DNA from: Bradyrhizobium niftali
GTDB taxonomy: Bacteria > Pseudomonadota > Alphaproteobacteria > Rhizobiales > Xanthobacteraceae
Reading direction: 5' to 3'
Assembly (NCBI RefSeq): GCF_004571025.1
Contig: NZ_SPQT01000016.1
Location: 1 to 64,000 of the forward strand
Length of the DNA: 64,000 nt
The notes below the pieces were generated by a model. It saw only the letters and a program-made list of their open reading frames with translations. It did not search any database and was not told where the DNA came from. The position numbers and the translations under genes are program-made. This document shows positions 7,863-20,378 of this stretch, piece after piece. How positions within the stretch are numbered: position 1 is the first letter of the stretch; the number at the start of each line of letters is the position of its first letter.

Positions 7863-8114
7863 GTCTGTCTCCATCGGCTGAGCTCGATCGCGATCGGCGC
7901 AAGCTTGTAGCGATGGCCTGCCGGCTTTGGTTCGCCGGTGATCGAAGTGTCGATGTCGTGAACGCTTCGATATTTATCGAACCGTTGCTGTCGGATTTCG
8001 CGGAGCCGGCCTGACGGATTTTCGTCGCATGTCGGACCGTCGTCGCGCCGACAGGTGGTCGCCGCGTCACGCTGCATTTGATTTTGGCGGCGAATTTCGC
8101 TACCGCCTTTTCCC

Positions 8115-9353
8115 GTGGATACGCTTAGGGTCAGAGACGCCAAAGACGTCGAAGAGGTGGTGCGCGCGGCGATTGCCAATGAGCAGCCGCTCGAGATCAT
8201 CGGTCATGGCAGCAAGCGCAGCATTGGCCACGCCATGGCGACCAACGCCGTGCTCGACGTCTCCGCGCTGAATGCCGTCACCTCCTACGAGCCCAACGAG
8301 CTGATCGTGACGCTTGAGGCGGGTGCGCCGCTGGCCGACGTGCTGTCGCTGATCGATGCCAAGAACCAGCAATTCGCCTTCGAGCCGATGAACACCGCGC
8401 CGCTGCTCGGCACGCCCGTATCAGGCACCATCGGCGGCATGATCGCGGCGGGCCTCGCCGGCCCGCGGCGCATCAGGGCGGGCGGGGCGCGCGATCACCT
8501 GCTTGGGGCGCACGCCGTCTCCGGCTTCGGCGACAGCTTCAAGACCGGCGGCAAGGTGGTGAAGAACGTCACCGGCTACGACCTCTGCAAGCTGCTCGCC
8601 GGTTCCTGGGGCACGCTGTCTGTCATGACCGAGGTCACGCTGAAGGTGATGCCGAAGCCGGAGGCCGAGCGGACGCTGCTGCTGCGCGGGCTCGACGAGG
8701 CCGTCGCCAACAAGGCGATGACCGCGGCGCTCGGCTCGCCCTTCGACGTCTCCGGCGCCGCACACCTGCCGAAATCCGCATTCCGGGCGAAGACCGACGG
8801 GCTCGGCGACATCGCGGGCCAGGGCGAGGCGCTGACCGTTCTCCGGCTCGAAGGCATTACCGCCTCCGCCGCGCATCGCGCCGGCTCGCTGCGCGAATTG
8901 CTGGCGCCGTTCGGAACCGCGACCCTGGTCGAGGACGCCGAGTCGTCGGCACTATGGGCTACCATCCGCGACGTCCTGCCGTTCGCGGCCAGTGGCGCGC
9001 TGGGGGCCTGGCCGGTGTGGCGGATCGTCTGTCCGCCGGCATCGGGTGCGGCGCTCGGGACGCAGCTGGCGCGCGAGACCGGCGGCGACATGATCTTCGA
9101 TTGGGGCGGCGGATTGATCTGGGCCGCATTGCCGCCGAAGGGCGATGCGCATGAGCCGGCCGTGCGCGCGTGTGCGAATGCGGTCGGAGGGCACGCCATG
9201 CTGATCCGGGCGGCCGAGGATGTCAGGCGCGAGGTCGATGTGTTCCAACCGCAGGCGCCCGGCATTGCCGCCTTGAGCGAGCGGGTACGCGCCAGTTTCG
9301 ATCCGAAGTCCATTCTCAACCGGGGACGGCTGACGCGGGGCGCTGCGGCATGA
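8115..9353 (+). CDS. glcE: Glycolate oxidase subunit GlcE (FAD-binding)
   Basis: 412 residues, GTG start at 8115. FAD-binding type 4 domain: EIIGHGSKRSIGH, APLLGTPVSGTIGGMIAAGLAGPRRI, and NVTGYDLCKLLAGSWGTLSVMTEVTLKVMPKP. It is shorter than GlcD and lacks the GEHGVG region, as expected for the second flavin subunit. The stop overlaps the glcF start (ATGA), so the two are translationally coupled. Confidence 0.9.
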   Translation: MDTLRVRDAKDVEEVVRAAIANEQPLEIIGHGSKRSIGHAMATNAVLDVSALNAVTSYEPNELIVTLEAGAPLADVLSLIDAKNQQFAFEPMNTAPLLGTPVSGTIGGMIAAGLAGPRRIRAGGARDHLLGAHAVSGFGDSFKTGGKVVKNVTGYDLCKLLAGSWGTLSVMTEVTLKVMPKPEAERTLLLRGLDEAVANKAMTAALGSPFDVSGAAHLPKSAFRAKTDGLGDIAGQGEALTVLRLEGITASAAHRAGSLRELLAPFGTATLVEDAESSALWATIRDVLPFAASGALGAWPVWRIVCPPASGAALGTQLARETGGDMIFDWGGGLIWAALPPKGDAHEPAVRACANAVGGHAMLIRAAEDVRREVDVFQPQAPGIAALSERVRASFDPKSILNRGRLTRGAAA

Positions 9354-10672
9354 AGACCGAATTCTCACTGGCGCAACTCGCCGATCCCGATATCGCGGAG
9401 GCCGACAAGATCCTGCGCGCCTGCGTCCATTGCGGCTTCTGCACTGCAACCTGTCCGACCTATGTGCTGCTCGGCGACGAGCTCGATAGCCCGCGCGGCC
9501 GCATCTATCTGATCAAGGAGATGCTGGAGAAGGACCAGGCGCCGACGGCGGAGGTGGTCAAGCATGTCGACCGTTGCCTGTCGTGCCTGGCCTGCATGAC
9601 GACCTGCCCCTCCGGCGTGAACTACATGCACCTCGTCGACCAGGCCCGGGTCAGGATCGAGCAGCGCTATCAGCGGCCGCTCACCGAGCGGCTGCTCCGC
9701 CAGGTGTTGGCCTTCGTCCTGCCGGACCCGCAGCGCTTCCGCGCCAGCATGTGGCTGGCGCGGCTGGCCCGTCCGCTGGCCGTATTCCTGCCGACGCCGC
9801 GGCCCTCGGCCACGCCCGGACTGATCCAGCGCCTCAAGGCGATGCTGGCGCTGGCCCCGAACCGGCTGCCGTCGCCCGGCCCCCTCCCGGGCAGCGTGTT
9901 CGCGGCGCTCGGCAAGAAGCGCGGCCGGGTCGCGCTGCTCCAGGGCTGCGCCCAGCAGGTGCTGGCGCCGCGCATCAACCAGGCTGCGATCAGTCTTCTC
10001 ACCCGCCACGGCATCGAGGTCGTCCTGGTCAGGGACGAGCAATGCTGCGGCGCGCTGACTCATCACCTCGGCAACGACCACGATGCGCTGGCGCGGGCTC
10101 GCGCCAATATCGCGGCATGGCGCGCGGAGGCGGCCGGCGAGGGGCTCGACGCCATCCTGGTGACGGCGTCCGGCTGCGGCACGGTGATCAAGGACTACGG
10201 CTATCTGCTGCGCGAGGATGCTGCGTTCGCGGCCGATGCGGCGAAGGTGTCCGCACTTGCCAAGGACATCACCGAATACGTTGCCGGCCTCAGTCTTCCG
10301 ACCACTGCGATAGGCGACAACATCGTCGTCGCCTATCACTCCGCGTGTTCGTTGCAGCACGGACAGAAAATCACGGGCCTTCCGAAAGAATTGCTTTCCA
10401 AGAATGGATTCGTGGTGAAAGATGTGCCCGAGAGCCATTTGTGTTGCGGTTCGGCGGGGACCTACAACATTCTCCAACCCGAGCTTGCGGGCAGGTTGCG
10501 CGATCGCAAGGTCGCCAACATCGCAAGCGTCAAGCCGGACATGATTGCCGCGGGCAATATCGGCTGCATGGTGCAGATTGCCAGTGGCACGTCAGTTCCG
10601 GTCGTACACACGATTGAGCTTCTCGATTGGGCTACGGGCGGGTCGCGGCCGGCATTGAACGCGTCGAGCTGA
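9350..10672 (+). CDS. glcF: Glycolate oxidase iron-sulfur subunit GlcF
   Basis: 440 residues from ATG 9350, overlapping glcE by 4 bp. Two 4Fe-4S ferredoxin motifs: C25-x2-C28-x2-C31-x3-C35P and C76-x2-C79-x2-C82-x3-C86P. Two CCG domains follow (DEQCCGALTHHLGN and SHLCCGSAGTYNI), typical of GlcF/heterodisulfide-reductase-type subunits. It passes electrons from GlcD/E flavin to the quinone pool at the inner membrane. Confidence 0.93.
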   Translation: MKTEFSLAQLADPDIAEADKILRACVHCGFCTATCPTYVLLGDELDSPRGRIYLIKEMLEKDQAPTAEVVKHVDRCLSCLACMTTCPSGVNYMHLVDQARVRIEQRYQRPLTERLLRQVLAFVLPDPQRFRASMWLARLARPLAVFLPTPRPSATPGLIQRLKAMLALAPNRLPSPGPLPGSVFAALGKKRGRVALLQGCAQQVLAPRINQAAISLLTRHGIEVVLVRDEQCCGALTHHLGNDHDALARARANIAAWRAEAAGEGLDAILVTASGCGTVIKDYGYLLREDAAFAADAAKVSALAKDITEYVAGLSLPTTAIGDNIVVAYHSACSLQHGQKITGLPKELLSKNGFVVKDVPESHLCCGSAGTYNILQPELAGRLRDRKVANIASVKPDMIAAGNIGCMVQIASGTSVPVVHTIELLDWATGGSRPALNASS

Positions 10673-10742
10673 GCTTTCGTCCGAAGGTGACGGCGGAAAG
10701 ACGCCCGATCGATCATTGTACGGCGGCAACAGGAGGACCACG

Positions 10743-11111
10743 ATGGCGAAAGCGAAGAAGAAGAAAAGCAAGAAGGCCAAAAAGGCCAAGAAGGCTGTAG
10801 CGGCGAAGAAGACCGCGAAGAAGGCGACGAAGAAGAAGAAGGCAGCCAAGAAGACCGCGAAGAAATCTGCCAAGAAGGCCGCTAAGAAGGCCGCGCCGAA
10901 GAAGTCGGCCAAGAAGGCTGCAAAGAAAGCTGCACCGAAGAAGGCCGCCAAGAAGGCTGCGAAGAAAGCGGCACCGAAGAAGGCGAAGGCAGCTCCCGCG
11001 CCGAAGCCGTCAGCGCCGGTGGCGGCTCCGGCTCCCGAGCCTGTCGCCGAGACAAGCTGGGCGATGCCTTCGTCTTCTGCGGAACCGACGCCGGCCGAGG
11101 GGCAAGGTTAG
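10743..11111 (+). CDS. Histone H1-like Lys/Ala-rich DNA-binding protein
   Basis: 122 residues from ATG 10743 (SD AGGAGG nearby). Residues 1-90 are almost only K and A, with repeats of the type KKAAKKAAPKK; the tail is Pro/Ala/Glu rich (APAPKPSAPVAAPAPEPVAE). The family resembles the C-terminal tail of eukaryotic histone H1 and bacterial H1-like proteins (AlgP/Hc1-type), which bind DNA without sequence specificity. The coding repeats (AAGAAGGC units) could change copy number by slippage. A terminator follows at 11189. Confidence 0.8.
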   Translation: MAKAKKKKSKKAKKAKKAVAAKKTAKKATKKKKAAKKTAKKSAKKAAKKAAPKKSAKKAAKKAAPKKAAKKAAKKAAPKKAKAAPAPKPSAPVAAPAPEPVAETSWAMPSSSAEPTPAEGQG

Positions 11112-11188
11112 GCCCAGCGTCAGGCCCGGGCTGCCTGGGGTCAGGCCGAAGGCCGGCTCCAGTCCAGCGACCATGATCGACAGCAGGA

Positions 11189-11218
11189 GGGCCGCGGCGG
11201 CGACGCTGCGGCCTTTTT
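11189..11218 (+). terminator. Rho-independent terminator after the H1-like gene
   Basis: GGCCGC (11190-11195) pairs with GCGGCC (11208-11213) and TTTTT follows. Confidence 0.6.
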
Positions 11219-11547
11219 GCATCTCAAGCGCCGGCCCCCGGAGGCCGCCTTCCACGGTGACCGCCCGATTCGTGGCGAGCGCAGCACGCACCGCCGGACT
11301 CCCGTACTAACCCGGTCCTCCAGTGCCCGTTGGAATGCAAATAATGTGATCGAGAAGCCACACAGGCCGACAACCTTCTTTGGAATCGCCAGAACGCCTA
11401 AAAAGTCGGCAGATGCTCGCGTTTTTTGCTTCACGGTTTGCATCCCTCAATCCAGATTGTCGCAGTAACGCAATTTTGCATATGGGTCGTACGCCCCGGG
11501 GGGCTTCCGGGAAACCGACTGGGTGAGAACTGGTGATGGGGATCGAA
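11219..11547 (+). other. Intergenic region upstream of the porin gene
   Basis: About 330 bp, less GC-rich towards the porin. No convincing ORF; it should hold the porin promoter, which I could not assign with confidence. No repeat family recognised. Confidence 0.5.
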
Positions 11548-12555
11548 ATGAAAAAAGTGGCTTTGTTGGCAACGGCGCTGGCAATGGTGACGACGGGTTC
11601 CGCTTTCGCGGCGGACATGGCGGTGAAGGCCAAGAAGGCTCCGCCGGTCGTTGCCTTCGACCCCTGGGATATCGCCTTCGGCGGCGCGATCATGAGCGAC
11701 TACATCTTCCGCGGCGTCACCCAGTCGAACCACCAGCCTTCGGTCACCGCCTATTTCGAGCCGCGCTACAACGTCACCAAGGACCTCCAGCTCTACGTCG
11801 GCGTGTCCGCCGAGAGCATCTCCTTCGCCAATCGCGCCGCGGCTGAAGTCGACGTCTACGGCGGTATCCGCCCGACCTTCGGCGCCTTTGCGTTCGACAT
11901 CGGCGTCTGGGGCTACCTGTATCCGGGCGGGAGCTGCGCCGACAACGTGCTCACCGGCGGCATTCCCGGCGGCAACGTCTGCGGCGTCAGCACGACCACG
12001 ATTTTCCTCGCCGACGGCAACGTCATGAAGAAGGACGTCAGCTTCTTCGAAGTCTACGGCAAGGTGAACTACACCATCAACGACAGCTTTACCGTTGGCG
12101 CGACCGAGTACTACTCGCCGAACTTCCTGAACTCGGGTGCCTGGGGCAACTACGCTTCGTTGACGGCCAAGTACACGGCGCCCAGCACGGTCTTCGGCCC
12201 CTCGGGCGTCGGCATGTACGTGTCGGGTGAGTTCGGCCGTCAGTGGTTCGGCACTTCGGACGCCTTCTACGGCACCGGCGCCGGCACCGTGTTTGCCAAC
12301 GGCATTCCCTACAAGGACTACAACACCTGGAACATCGGCATCGGCTTCACCTACAAGGTGTTCACGCTGGATCTGCGTTACTCCGACACCGACCTGAACA
12401 AGGGTGATTGCAACGCCTTCACCAGCGCGTTCAACGCCACCGGCACCACCAACGTCACCGCGATCAACCCGGGCGGCGCTGGCTCCAACTGGTGCGGCGC
12501 GGCGGGTATCGCCAAGCTGTCGTTCGACCTGACGGCGATGAGCAACCTGAAGTAA
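11548..12555 (+). CDS. TorF-family putative outer-membrane porin
   Basis: 335 residues from ATG 11548, chosen because MKKVALLATALAMVTTGSAFA|AD is a clean signal peptide (GTG 11533 and ATG 11536 are in-frame alternatives). The mature protein alternates short hydrophobic strands, starts with IAFGGAIMSDYIFRGVTQSNHQP as in TorF/Gcw_chp proteins (family TIGR02001), and has four cysteines. Family members form beta-barrels in the outer membrane; the substrate is unknown. It is followed by a strong terminator. The location between glycolate genes and the permease may be chance. Confidence 0.82.
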   Translation: MKKVALLATALAMVTTGSAFAADMAVKAKKAPPVVAFDPWDIAFGGAIMSDYIFRGVTQSNHQPSVTAYFEPRYNVTKDLQLYVGVSAESISFANRAAAEVDVYGGIRPTFGAFAFDIGVWGYLYPGGSCADNVLTGGIPGGNVCGVSTTTIFLADGNVMKKDVSFFEVYGKVNYTINDSFTVGATEYYSPNFLNSGAWGNYASLTAKYTAPSTVFGPSGVGMYVSGEFGRQWFGTSDAFYGTGAGTVFANGIPYKDYNTWNIGIGFTYKVFTLDLRYSDTDLNKGDCNAFTSAFNATGTTNVTAINPGGAGSNWCGAAGIAKLSFDLTAMSNLK

Positions 12556-12579
12556 GTTTCTTCCCGAAACGGCTTACGA

Positions 12580-12608
12580 GGGCGGCAGAGCAATCTGCCG
12601 CCCTTTTG
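12580..12608 (+). terminator. Strong Rho-independent terminator of the porin gene
   Basis: Perfect 10-bp stem GGGCGGCAGA / TCTGCCGCCC, loop GCAA, then TTTTGCTTTTT. Confidence 0.9.
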
Positions 12609-12643
12609 CTTTTTGCGGCCTGGAGCGCTGCGGCCGTGCCGGG

Positions 12644-12757
12644 CCTTCATGGTTCGAGACGCGCCGTCAGGCGGCGCTCCTCACCATGAGGGTCTGGGAT
12701 TTTGCCGCAAAATCCCACCTCATCCTGAGGGCCCGCCAAAGGCGGGCGTCTCGAAGG
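12644..12757. repeat. Palindromic intergenic repeat (CCTCATCCTGAGG family)
   Basis: Contains TCGAGACG at the left and CGTCTCGAAGG at the right, with CCTCATCCTGAGG and CCCGCC/GGCGGG stems inside. The same elements occur at 44220-44345. Confidence 0.7.
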
Positions 12758-12820
12758 TTGGGCCGCAAGGAAAGGCGCCTATCGAGGTCTTTCAACTACG
12801 ATAGCGATCGCCTTGCGCGC

Positions 12821-14584
12821 TCAGCGCGCCGCGGTCGGCTCCGTCTCGGCCGGCACGCCGCTCTTGCCGAGGACGTGGATCTTGCCCTCCTTCACCATCG
12901 TCACCTTGCGGGTGTGGAAGGCGTCGAGGGTCGAGCGGTGGCCGATCGAGACGATGGTGGCTTGTGGCAGCCTCTCCGTCAGCAGCCGGTACAGCCGGGC
13001 CTCGGACGGCTCGTCCAGCGAGGCGGTGGCCTCGTCCAGGAACAGATAGTCCGGCACGTGCAGCAGCGCGCGGGCGAGCCCCAGGCGCTGTTGCTCGCCG
13101 AGCGACAGCATCCGGTTCCAGTGGCCGTCCTCGTCGAGCCGCTCGGCGAGGTCGGGCAGTCCGACCGCGATCAGCGTGTCGCGGATCCGTGCGGTCTCGA
13201 ACGCGCCTGGTGCAGCGGGATAGACCAAAGCATCGCGCAGAACGCCGACCGGGAAATAGGGGCGCTGCGGCAGCATCATCAGCTTCGCCTTCTCGGGGAC
13301 GAAGATGGTGCCGGTGCCGAACGGCCAGATGCCGGCGATGGCCCGGAACAGCGTCGACTTGCCGGAGCCGGACGGCCCGGTCACCAGCACGCGCTCCGGC
13401 ATCTGGACGGCAAAGGCGTCGGCGGCGACCAGCGGCGTGCCGCTGGGCAGGTTCACGCAGAGCTGATCGAGGGCGATGCTGCCGTTGCCGCCGGCGGCCT
13501 TGAGGGCGATCGCCGGCTCATGGGCCGGCAGGTTCGCGGCTGAATCGACCGACATCTCGAATCCGTCGAGACGCGCGACGATCGAGCGCCATTCCGCCAG
13601 CGATCGGTAGGCCGTGACGAAGAACGACAATGCGCCTTGTACGCTGGAAAAGGCCGATGCGGTCTGCATCATGTCACCGAGCTGGATCTTCTTGGCGAAG
13701 AAGGCCGGCGCCACCAGCACATAGGGAAAGATCACGGCGGCCTGCTGGTAGCTCGCGGTGAACGCGGTAAGGCGTTTGGTCCGGCTCATGATGGCGTACC
13801 AGTTGCCGATCACGAAGCCGAAGCGGTCCAGCAGCCGGCCGCGTTCGGCGCCTTCGCCCTTGAGCAGCGCGATCTGCTCGGAATTCTCGCGGACGCGGAC
13901 GAGGTTGAAGCGGAAGTCGGCTTCATAGCGCTGCTGCTCGAAATTGAGGTTGACCAGCGGAGCGCCGATCCAGTGCGTCAGCGCGGTGCCGAAGATCGCG
14001 TAGACCAGCGCGCCCCAGCAAAGATAGCCCGGGATCACGAGGTCGGTGCCGAACAGGTGCAGCGGGGCGGCGTTGGAGAGACCCCAGAGGATGATCACGA
14101 AGGAGAACAGCGTCACGATCGACGACAGCAGGCCGAGTCCGATGGTCAGGGTCTGCTCGACGAAGTTCTTGACGTCCTCGGTGATGCGCTGGTCCGGGTT
14201 GTCAGCCGCATCGCCCTTGAGCTGCATGCGGTAATGCGTGGCGTCTTGCAGCCATTCGCCCAGATAGTGCCGGGTCAGCCATTGCCGCCAGCGGATCTGG
14301 AGCCATTGGTTCAGGTACAGCTTGTAGACCGCCAGCGCGATATAGATCGAGGCGAGGGCGATGAAAATCCAGATCTGCGTGACGAACGCGTCCCAGTCGC
14401 TCGCCTGGAGTGCGCTGTAGAACCGGTTCTGCCACTGGTTCACGAGCACGTCGATCGCGACCAGGGCCAGCTCCATCGCGATCACGGCGCCGAGCAGGCC
14501 GCGGCCGGCCCATTTGTCCTCCGATCGAAAATAGGGGGCGGCGATTCGCCAGACGATCGCGAGCGTGGCGCTGATGTTCTTCAC
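12821..14584 (-). CDS. SbmA/BacA-like ABC transporter, fused permease and ATPase
   Basis: 587 residues from GTG 14584, chosen because AGGAGA lies 9 nt upstream; a TTG at 14629 is the only further start. The membrane part (ABC_membrane_2 type, about 5-6 TM helices, residues 20-330) has the SbmA/BacA/ABCD-like sequence VNQWQNRFYSALQASDWDAF. The nucleotide-binding domain has Walker A GPSGSGKST (about 405), LPQRPYFPVG, signature LSLGEQQRLGLARALL and Walker B YLFLDEATASLDE. Homologues (BacA-related, BclA, YddA) import peptides or export unknown substrates. BclA-type members matter in legume symbiosis; whether this is one cannot be decided here. Confidence 0.85.
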   Translation of the reverse strand: MKNISATLAIVWRIAAPYFRSEDKWAGRGLLGAVIAMELALVAIDVLVNQWQNRFYSALQASDWDAFVTQIWIFIALASIYIALAVYKLYLNQWLQIRWRQWLTRHYLGEWLQDATHYRMQLKGDAADNPDQRITEDVKNFVEQTLTIGLGLLSSIVTLFSFVIILWGLSNAAPLHLFGTDLVIPGYLCWGALVYAIFGTALTHWIGAPLVNLNFEQQRYEADFRFNLVRVRENSEQIALLKGEGAERGRLLDRFGFVIGNWYAIMSRTKRLTAFTASYQQAAVIFPYVLVAPAFFAKKIQLGDMMQTASAFSSVQGALSFFVTAYRSLAEWRSIVARLDGFEMSVDSAANLPAHEPAIALKAAGGNGSIALDQLCVNLPSGTPLVAADAFAVQMPERVLVTGPSGSGKSTLFRAIAGIWPFGTGTIFVPEKAKLMMLPQRPYFPVGVLRDALVYPAAPGAFETARIRDTLIAVGLPDLAERLDEDGHWNRMLSLGEQQRLGLARALLHVPDYLFLDEATASLDEPSEARLYRLLTERLPQATIVSIGHRSTLDAFHTRKVTMVKEGKIHVLGKSGVPAETEPTAAR

Positions 14585-14898
14585 AGAGCTCTGTCTCCTG
14601 AGGGGATGTGCACAAATGCCTTGAGCCAAATGGCCGAGGCAATGGCCGAAATGGGCGCGCTTAGACTAAAGTCGCAAGTTCTGCAATTTGCGTTGGCTTG
14701 TCGCGGCTTGCAACCCTAGCATGGGCCGTAACGGCGCGGGGTGGGGGCCTTCGGGACTTCGCGAGCTTGTGAGCGGACGGGAACCGCCGCATTCGCGAGG
14801 AATTCGCGTCCAGCTCGGGGGTTATCGCTTCCAGCGTCAAGCAGGTTCGGCTGTCCACGCGGGCCGCCTGCCGCAAACATGCGTGGGGGAGGAAGACC
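14585..14898. other. Divergent intergenic region: ABC transporter / lactate permease
   Basis: 314 bp. A possible sigma-70-type promoter for the permease is TTGGCT (14693-14698) and TAGCAT (14717-14722) with 18-bp spacing. No ORF of quality and no repeat. The promoter assignment is weak. Confidence 0.35.
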
Positions 14899-16563
<1,665 letters not shown>

Positions 16564-16584
16564 CAGGCCCTACTTCGACGCAAA

Positions 16585-16615
16585 TCCCCGCGGGCTCGTC
16601 CCCGCGGGGATTTTT
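16585..16615 (+). terminator. Rho-independent terminator of the permease gene
   Basis: TCCCCGCGG (16585-16593) pairs with CCGCGGGGA (16602-16610), followed by TTTTT. Confidence 0.85.
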
Positions 16616-16695
16616 GCATCGCGTGTGGGCGAACCTTCTCAATTGCGCCGCCGTCTTATAGAAGGTGCGGCAAATCAGGTCGGTCGAGAGGTTTC

Positions 16696-17094
16696 ATGGT
16701 TTCGCTCAGGCAGGTGGTGTGTGCGACGGTTGCAATGCTGGCGATGTCCATTGTCGCGCGTGCTGAGGACGGTTTTCCCTTCGGCACCGAGATGACGCTG
16801 GAGGCGCTGCCGCAGCCGGGCTCGAAGCGGATTCCGAATATCGAGATCGGCGACAATGGCGAGGTCGTGCTGGAGCTGTGGTGCAAGGGCGGCAAGGGCC
16901 AGTTCTCGGTCGCCGGCAACACCGTGATCTTCGTGCCCGGCCAGATCCAGGACCGGTCCTGCCCGCCTGCAAGGGCCCAGGCCGACGACGATCTCGTCGC
17001 GGCGCTCGGCAGCGTCGAGACCTGGAAGCGCCAGGGCGACGTGCTGACGCTTCTCGGCCCCAAGCCGCTGCGCTTCCGCGTCAACGGGAATTAG
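16696..17094 (+). CDS. Secreted META-domain (HslJ-like) protein
   Basis: 132 residues with a signal peptide (VVCATVAMLAMSIVARA|ED). The mature part of about 105 residues fits the META/DUF306 fold: LWCKGGKGQFSVAGNTVIFVPG, then DDDLVAALGSVETWKRQGDVLTLLGPKPLRFRVN in segments. Two cysteines could pair. HslJ-type proteins are linked to envelope stress or novobiocin resistance in E. coli, but the role here is unknown. The match is by pattern only, hence moderate confidence in the family. Confidence 0.65.
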   Translation: MVSLRQVVCATVAMLAMSIVARAEDGFPFGTEMTLEALPQPGSKRIPNIEIGDNGEVVLELWCKGGKGQFSVAGNTVIFVPGQIQDRSCPPARAQADDDLVAALGSVETWKRQGDVLTLLGPKPLRFRVNGN

Positions 17095-17099
17095 GTCTC

Positions 17100-17228
17100 G
17101 TGTCCCGGACGCGGGCGTAGCGCGTAAGCGCTGCGCCGCAGAGCCGGGACCCAGTTTTCTTTCGACGATCTCGCGTGCGGCCTCTGGGCCCCGGCTCTGC
17201 AGCGCCTACGCGCTGCGTCCGGGGCACG
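17100..17228. repeat. Inverted intergenic repeat
   Basis: GTCCCGGACGC at the left and GCGTCCGGGGCAC at the right, with GCGTAGCGCG/CGCCTACGCG and CAGAGCCGGGACC/GGCCCCGGCTCTG inside. Sits between convergent genes. Confidence 0.65.
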
Positions 17229-17238
17229 ATAGCCCGGC

Positions 17239-18444
17239 CTATTTCCACACCGACTTGTCGGCGTCCCAGCGCTGGCCCTTCAGCTCCTTTGCGAGCGCCT
17301 CGATCGAGCCGTTGTCGTCGGGCTGGTCGCCTTCCTCGTCGGCCGAAGCCTCGTCCGAGAGATTGAGCTTGGCGCCGCCGCTCTCGTCGGCGGTGGTGGT
17401 TGCGGGGCTGCCGATCCAGAGCATGAGCTTGTCGGTCGTGCCCGGCTTGTCGGGCGAGATGAGCCCTGCGACCTCGATCGTGTCGGTGAGATCGAGCGCC
17501 GGGAAATCCTGGTTCGGCCGCTTGAAGACCAGCTTGAGCTTGCCGGTGGCCGGGTTGAAGCTTTGCGAGACCGGCTTTGCCGCGAGCGTCCGGCTCAGCA
17601 CGCCCGCCACCGCGGCCGCGAGCTTGTCGCGGTTGATCTTGTCGCCGTCGCGCCAGTCGGCCCCGGCGAAGCGGATTGTGCGGTCCATCTCGGTCATGCC
17701 CGCGGTCCAGCCCGCGGCGACGACGCCGGGCATCGCCTTGAACTTAGCCAGCAGCGCGCCGGCCCGCTCCGGGTCGACCGACATGTTGATGGTCTGCTCG
17801 CCGGCGCGCAACGCGTCGCAGCCGACGCTGAGGCTCGCCAGCGTCACTTCGACCTCCTGGCCCTTCAGGCTCTTCAGGAACTCGGTCGCGGCATCCAGCT
17901 TGACCTTGACCGCGATCGCCTCCGGCGAGACGTCGGTGAAATCCTTCGGCTGCGGCGTGATGCCGTCGTCGGAGGTCTGGTTGTCCAGAAACTCCTTCTC
18001 GCTGAGATCGGAATTGTCGGGCGAGGTGACCTCGGTCACAGCCTGGCCGATTCCAATCTGGCCGCGGAACTCGAAAGTGTCTCCGGCCTGCTTGCGCAGC
18101 AGCTTGACGGTGACGGGCGCCTTCGCGCCGAGGCTCTGCGTCGTGCCGGTCAGCATCTGGCCGGCGACCTGGAGATTGACGACGAAGCGATCCTTGCGGT
18201 CGGAATTCTTCGCGACCGGATAGCAGACGTCGAGCACGGCCGCCGTGACCGTCTTGCCCTGGCGGGTCTCCTTCAGGATCACGTCGGCATTGCCGTCCAT
18301 CAGCCCGTCGATCGAGGTGAAATAGCGCGTCTCGGGTCCGCCCGGCGCCGTCGCCTTCGGCGACAGCTTCATCTGGGCGGATGCGACCTCCGGCGAAACA
18401 GCAAGCAGAGCAAGGGCCGTGGAGCAAACCAGAAGCGCGCGCAT
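17239..18444 (-). CDS. Secreted protein of unknown function
   Basis: 401 residues from ATG 18444 (GAGGA 8 nt upstream). Signal peptide MRALLVCSTALALLAVSPEVASA|Q. The mature protein is soluble and mixed alpha/beta, with two apparent beta-rich halves (DRFVVNLQVAGQMLTGTTQSLGAKAPVTV and LKLVFKRPNQDFPALDLTDTIEVAGLI in segments) and an acidic linker near the C terminus (DEASADEEGDQPDDNG). It ends KGQRWDADKSVWK. No enzyme motif recognised. A pair of palindromic repeats lies in its upstream region. Confidence 0.7.
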   Translation of the reverse strand: MRALLVCSTALALLAVSPEVASAQMKLSPKATAPGGPETRYFTSIDGLMDGNADVILKETRQGKTVTAAVLDVCYPVAKNSDRKDRFVVNLQVAGQMLTGTTQSLGAKAPVTVKLLRKQAGDTFEFRGQIGIGQAVTEVTSPDNSDLSEKEFLDNQTSDDGITPQPKDFTDVSPEAIAVKVKLDAATEFLKSLKGQEVEVTLASLSVGCDALRAGEQTINMSVDPERAGALLAKFKAMPGVVAAGWTAGMTEMDRTIRFAGADWRDGDKINRDKLAAAVAGVLSRTLAAKPVSQSFNPATGKLKLVFKRPNQDFPALDLTDTIEVAGLISPDKPGTTDKLMLWIGSPATTTADESGGAKLNLSDEASADEEGDQPDDNGSIEALAKELKGQRWDADKSVWK

Positions 18445-18465
18445 CGACGAAATCCTCGAGCAAGG

Positions 18466-18568
18466 GAGCATGATCCGGAAAAGTGTGACGCGGTTTTCCG
18501 AAAAGATCATGCTCAAACAATAACCTAAAGCGCGATGACGACTCATTTTCCGATCTCATCGCGCTTTA
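18466..18568. repeat. Two adjacent rhizobial palindromic repeats
   Basis: GAGCATGATC (18466-18475) faces GATCATGCTC (18505-18514). Then TAAAGCGCGATGA (18526-18538) faces TCATCGCGCTTTA (18556-18568). Both resemble repeats I recognise as frequent in Bradyrhizobium and relatives. They lie upstream of the 401-residue gene and beyond the groEL terminator. Confidence 0.75.
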
Positions 18569-18633
18569 GAATCGGCGCCACCGTAGTGGGTTTTGGCCGT
18601 CGGTTGAATCGGAAAGCGTGAGCCATGGTCGGC

Positions 18634-18662
18634 AAAAAAGAAGGCCGCCCGGAGGCGGCCTT
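18634..18662 (-). terminator. Rho-independent terminator of groES-groEL
   Basis: AAGGCCGCC/GGCGGCCTT stem with a 4-nt loop. On the minus strand it is followed by CTTTTTTGCC. Confidence 0.85.
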
Positions 18663-18688
18663 CGCAACATTGTCACGGAACGGTCGGC

Positions 18689-20317
<1,629 letters not shown>

Positions 20318-20378
20318 TTCTGCAATCCCTCGTGTTTGGTGACGTGTCTTGTTTCGTAATGTGGCGGCGGAATGATGG

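Noticed and set aside
10592..10951. Phe/Ala-rich minus-strand frame resembling a membrane protein
   Set aside because: It is the complement of the Lys/Ala codons of the H1-like gene (AAG read as CTT/TTC).
10743..11000. CRISPR-like or satellite repeat
   Set aside because: The repeats are coding, in frame, of variable unit length and without spacers.
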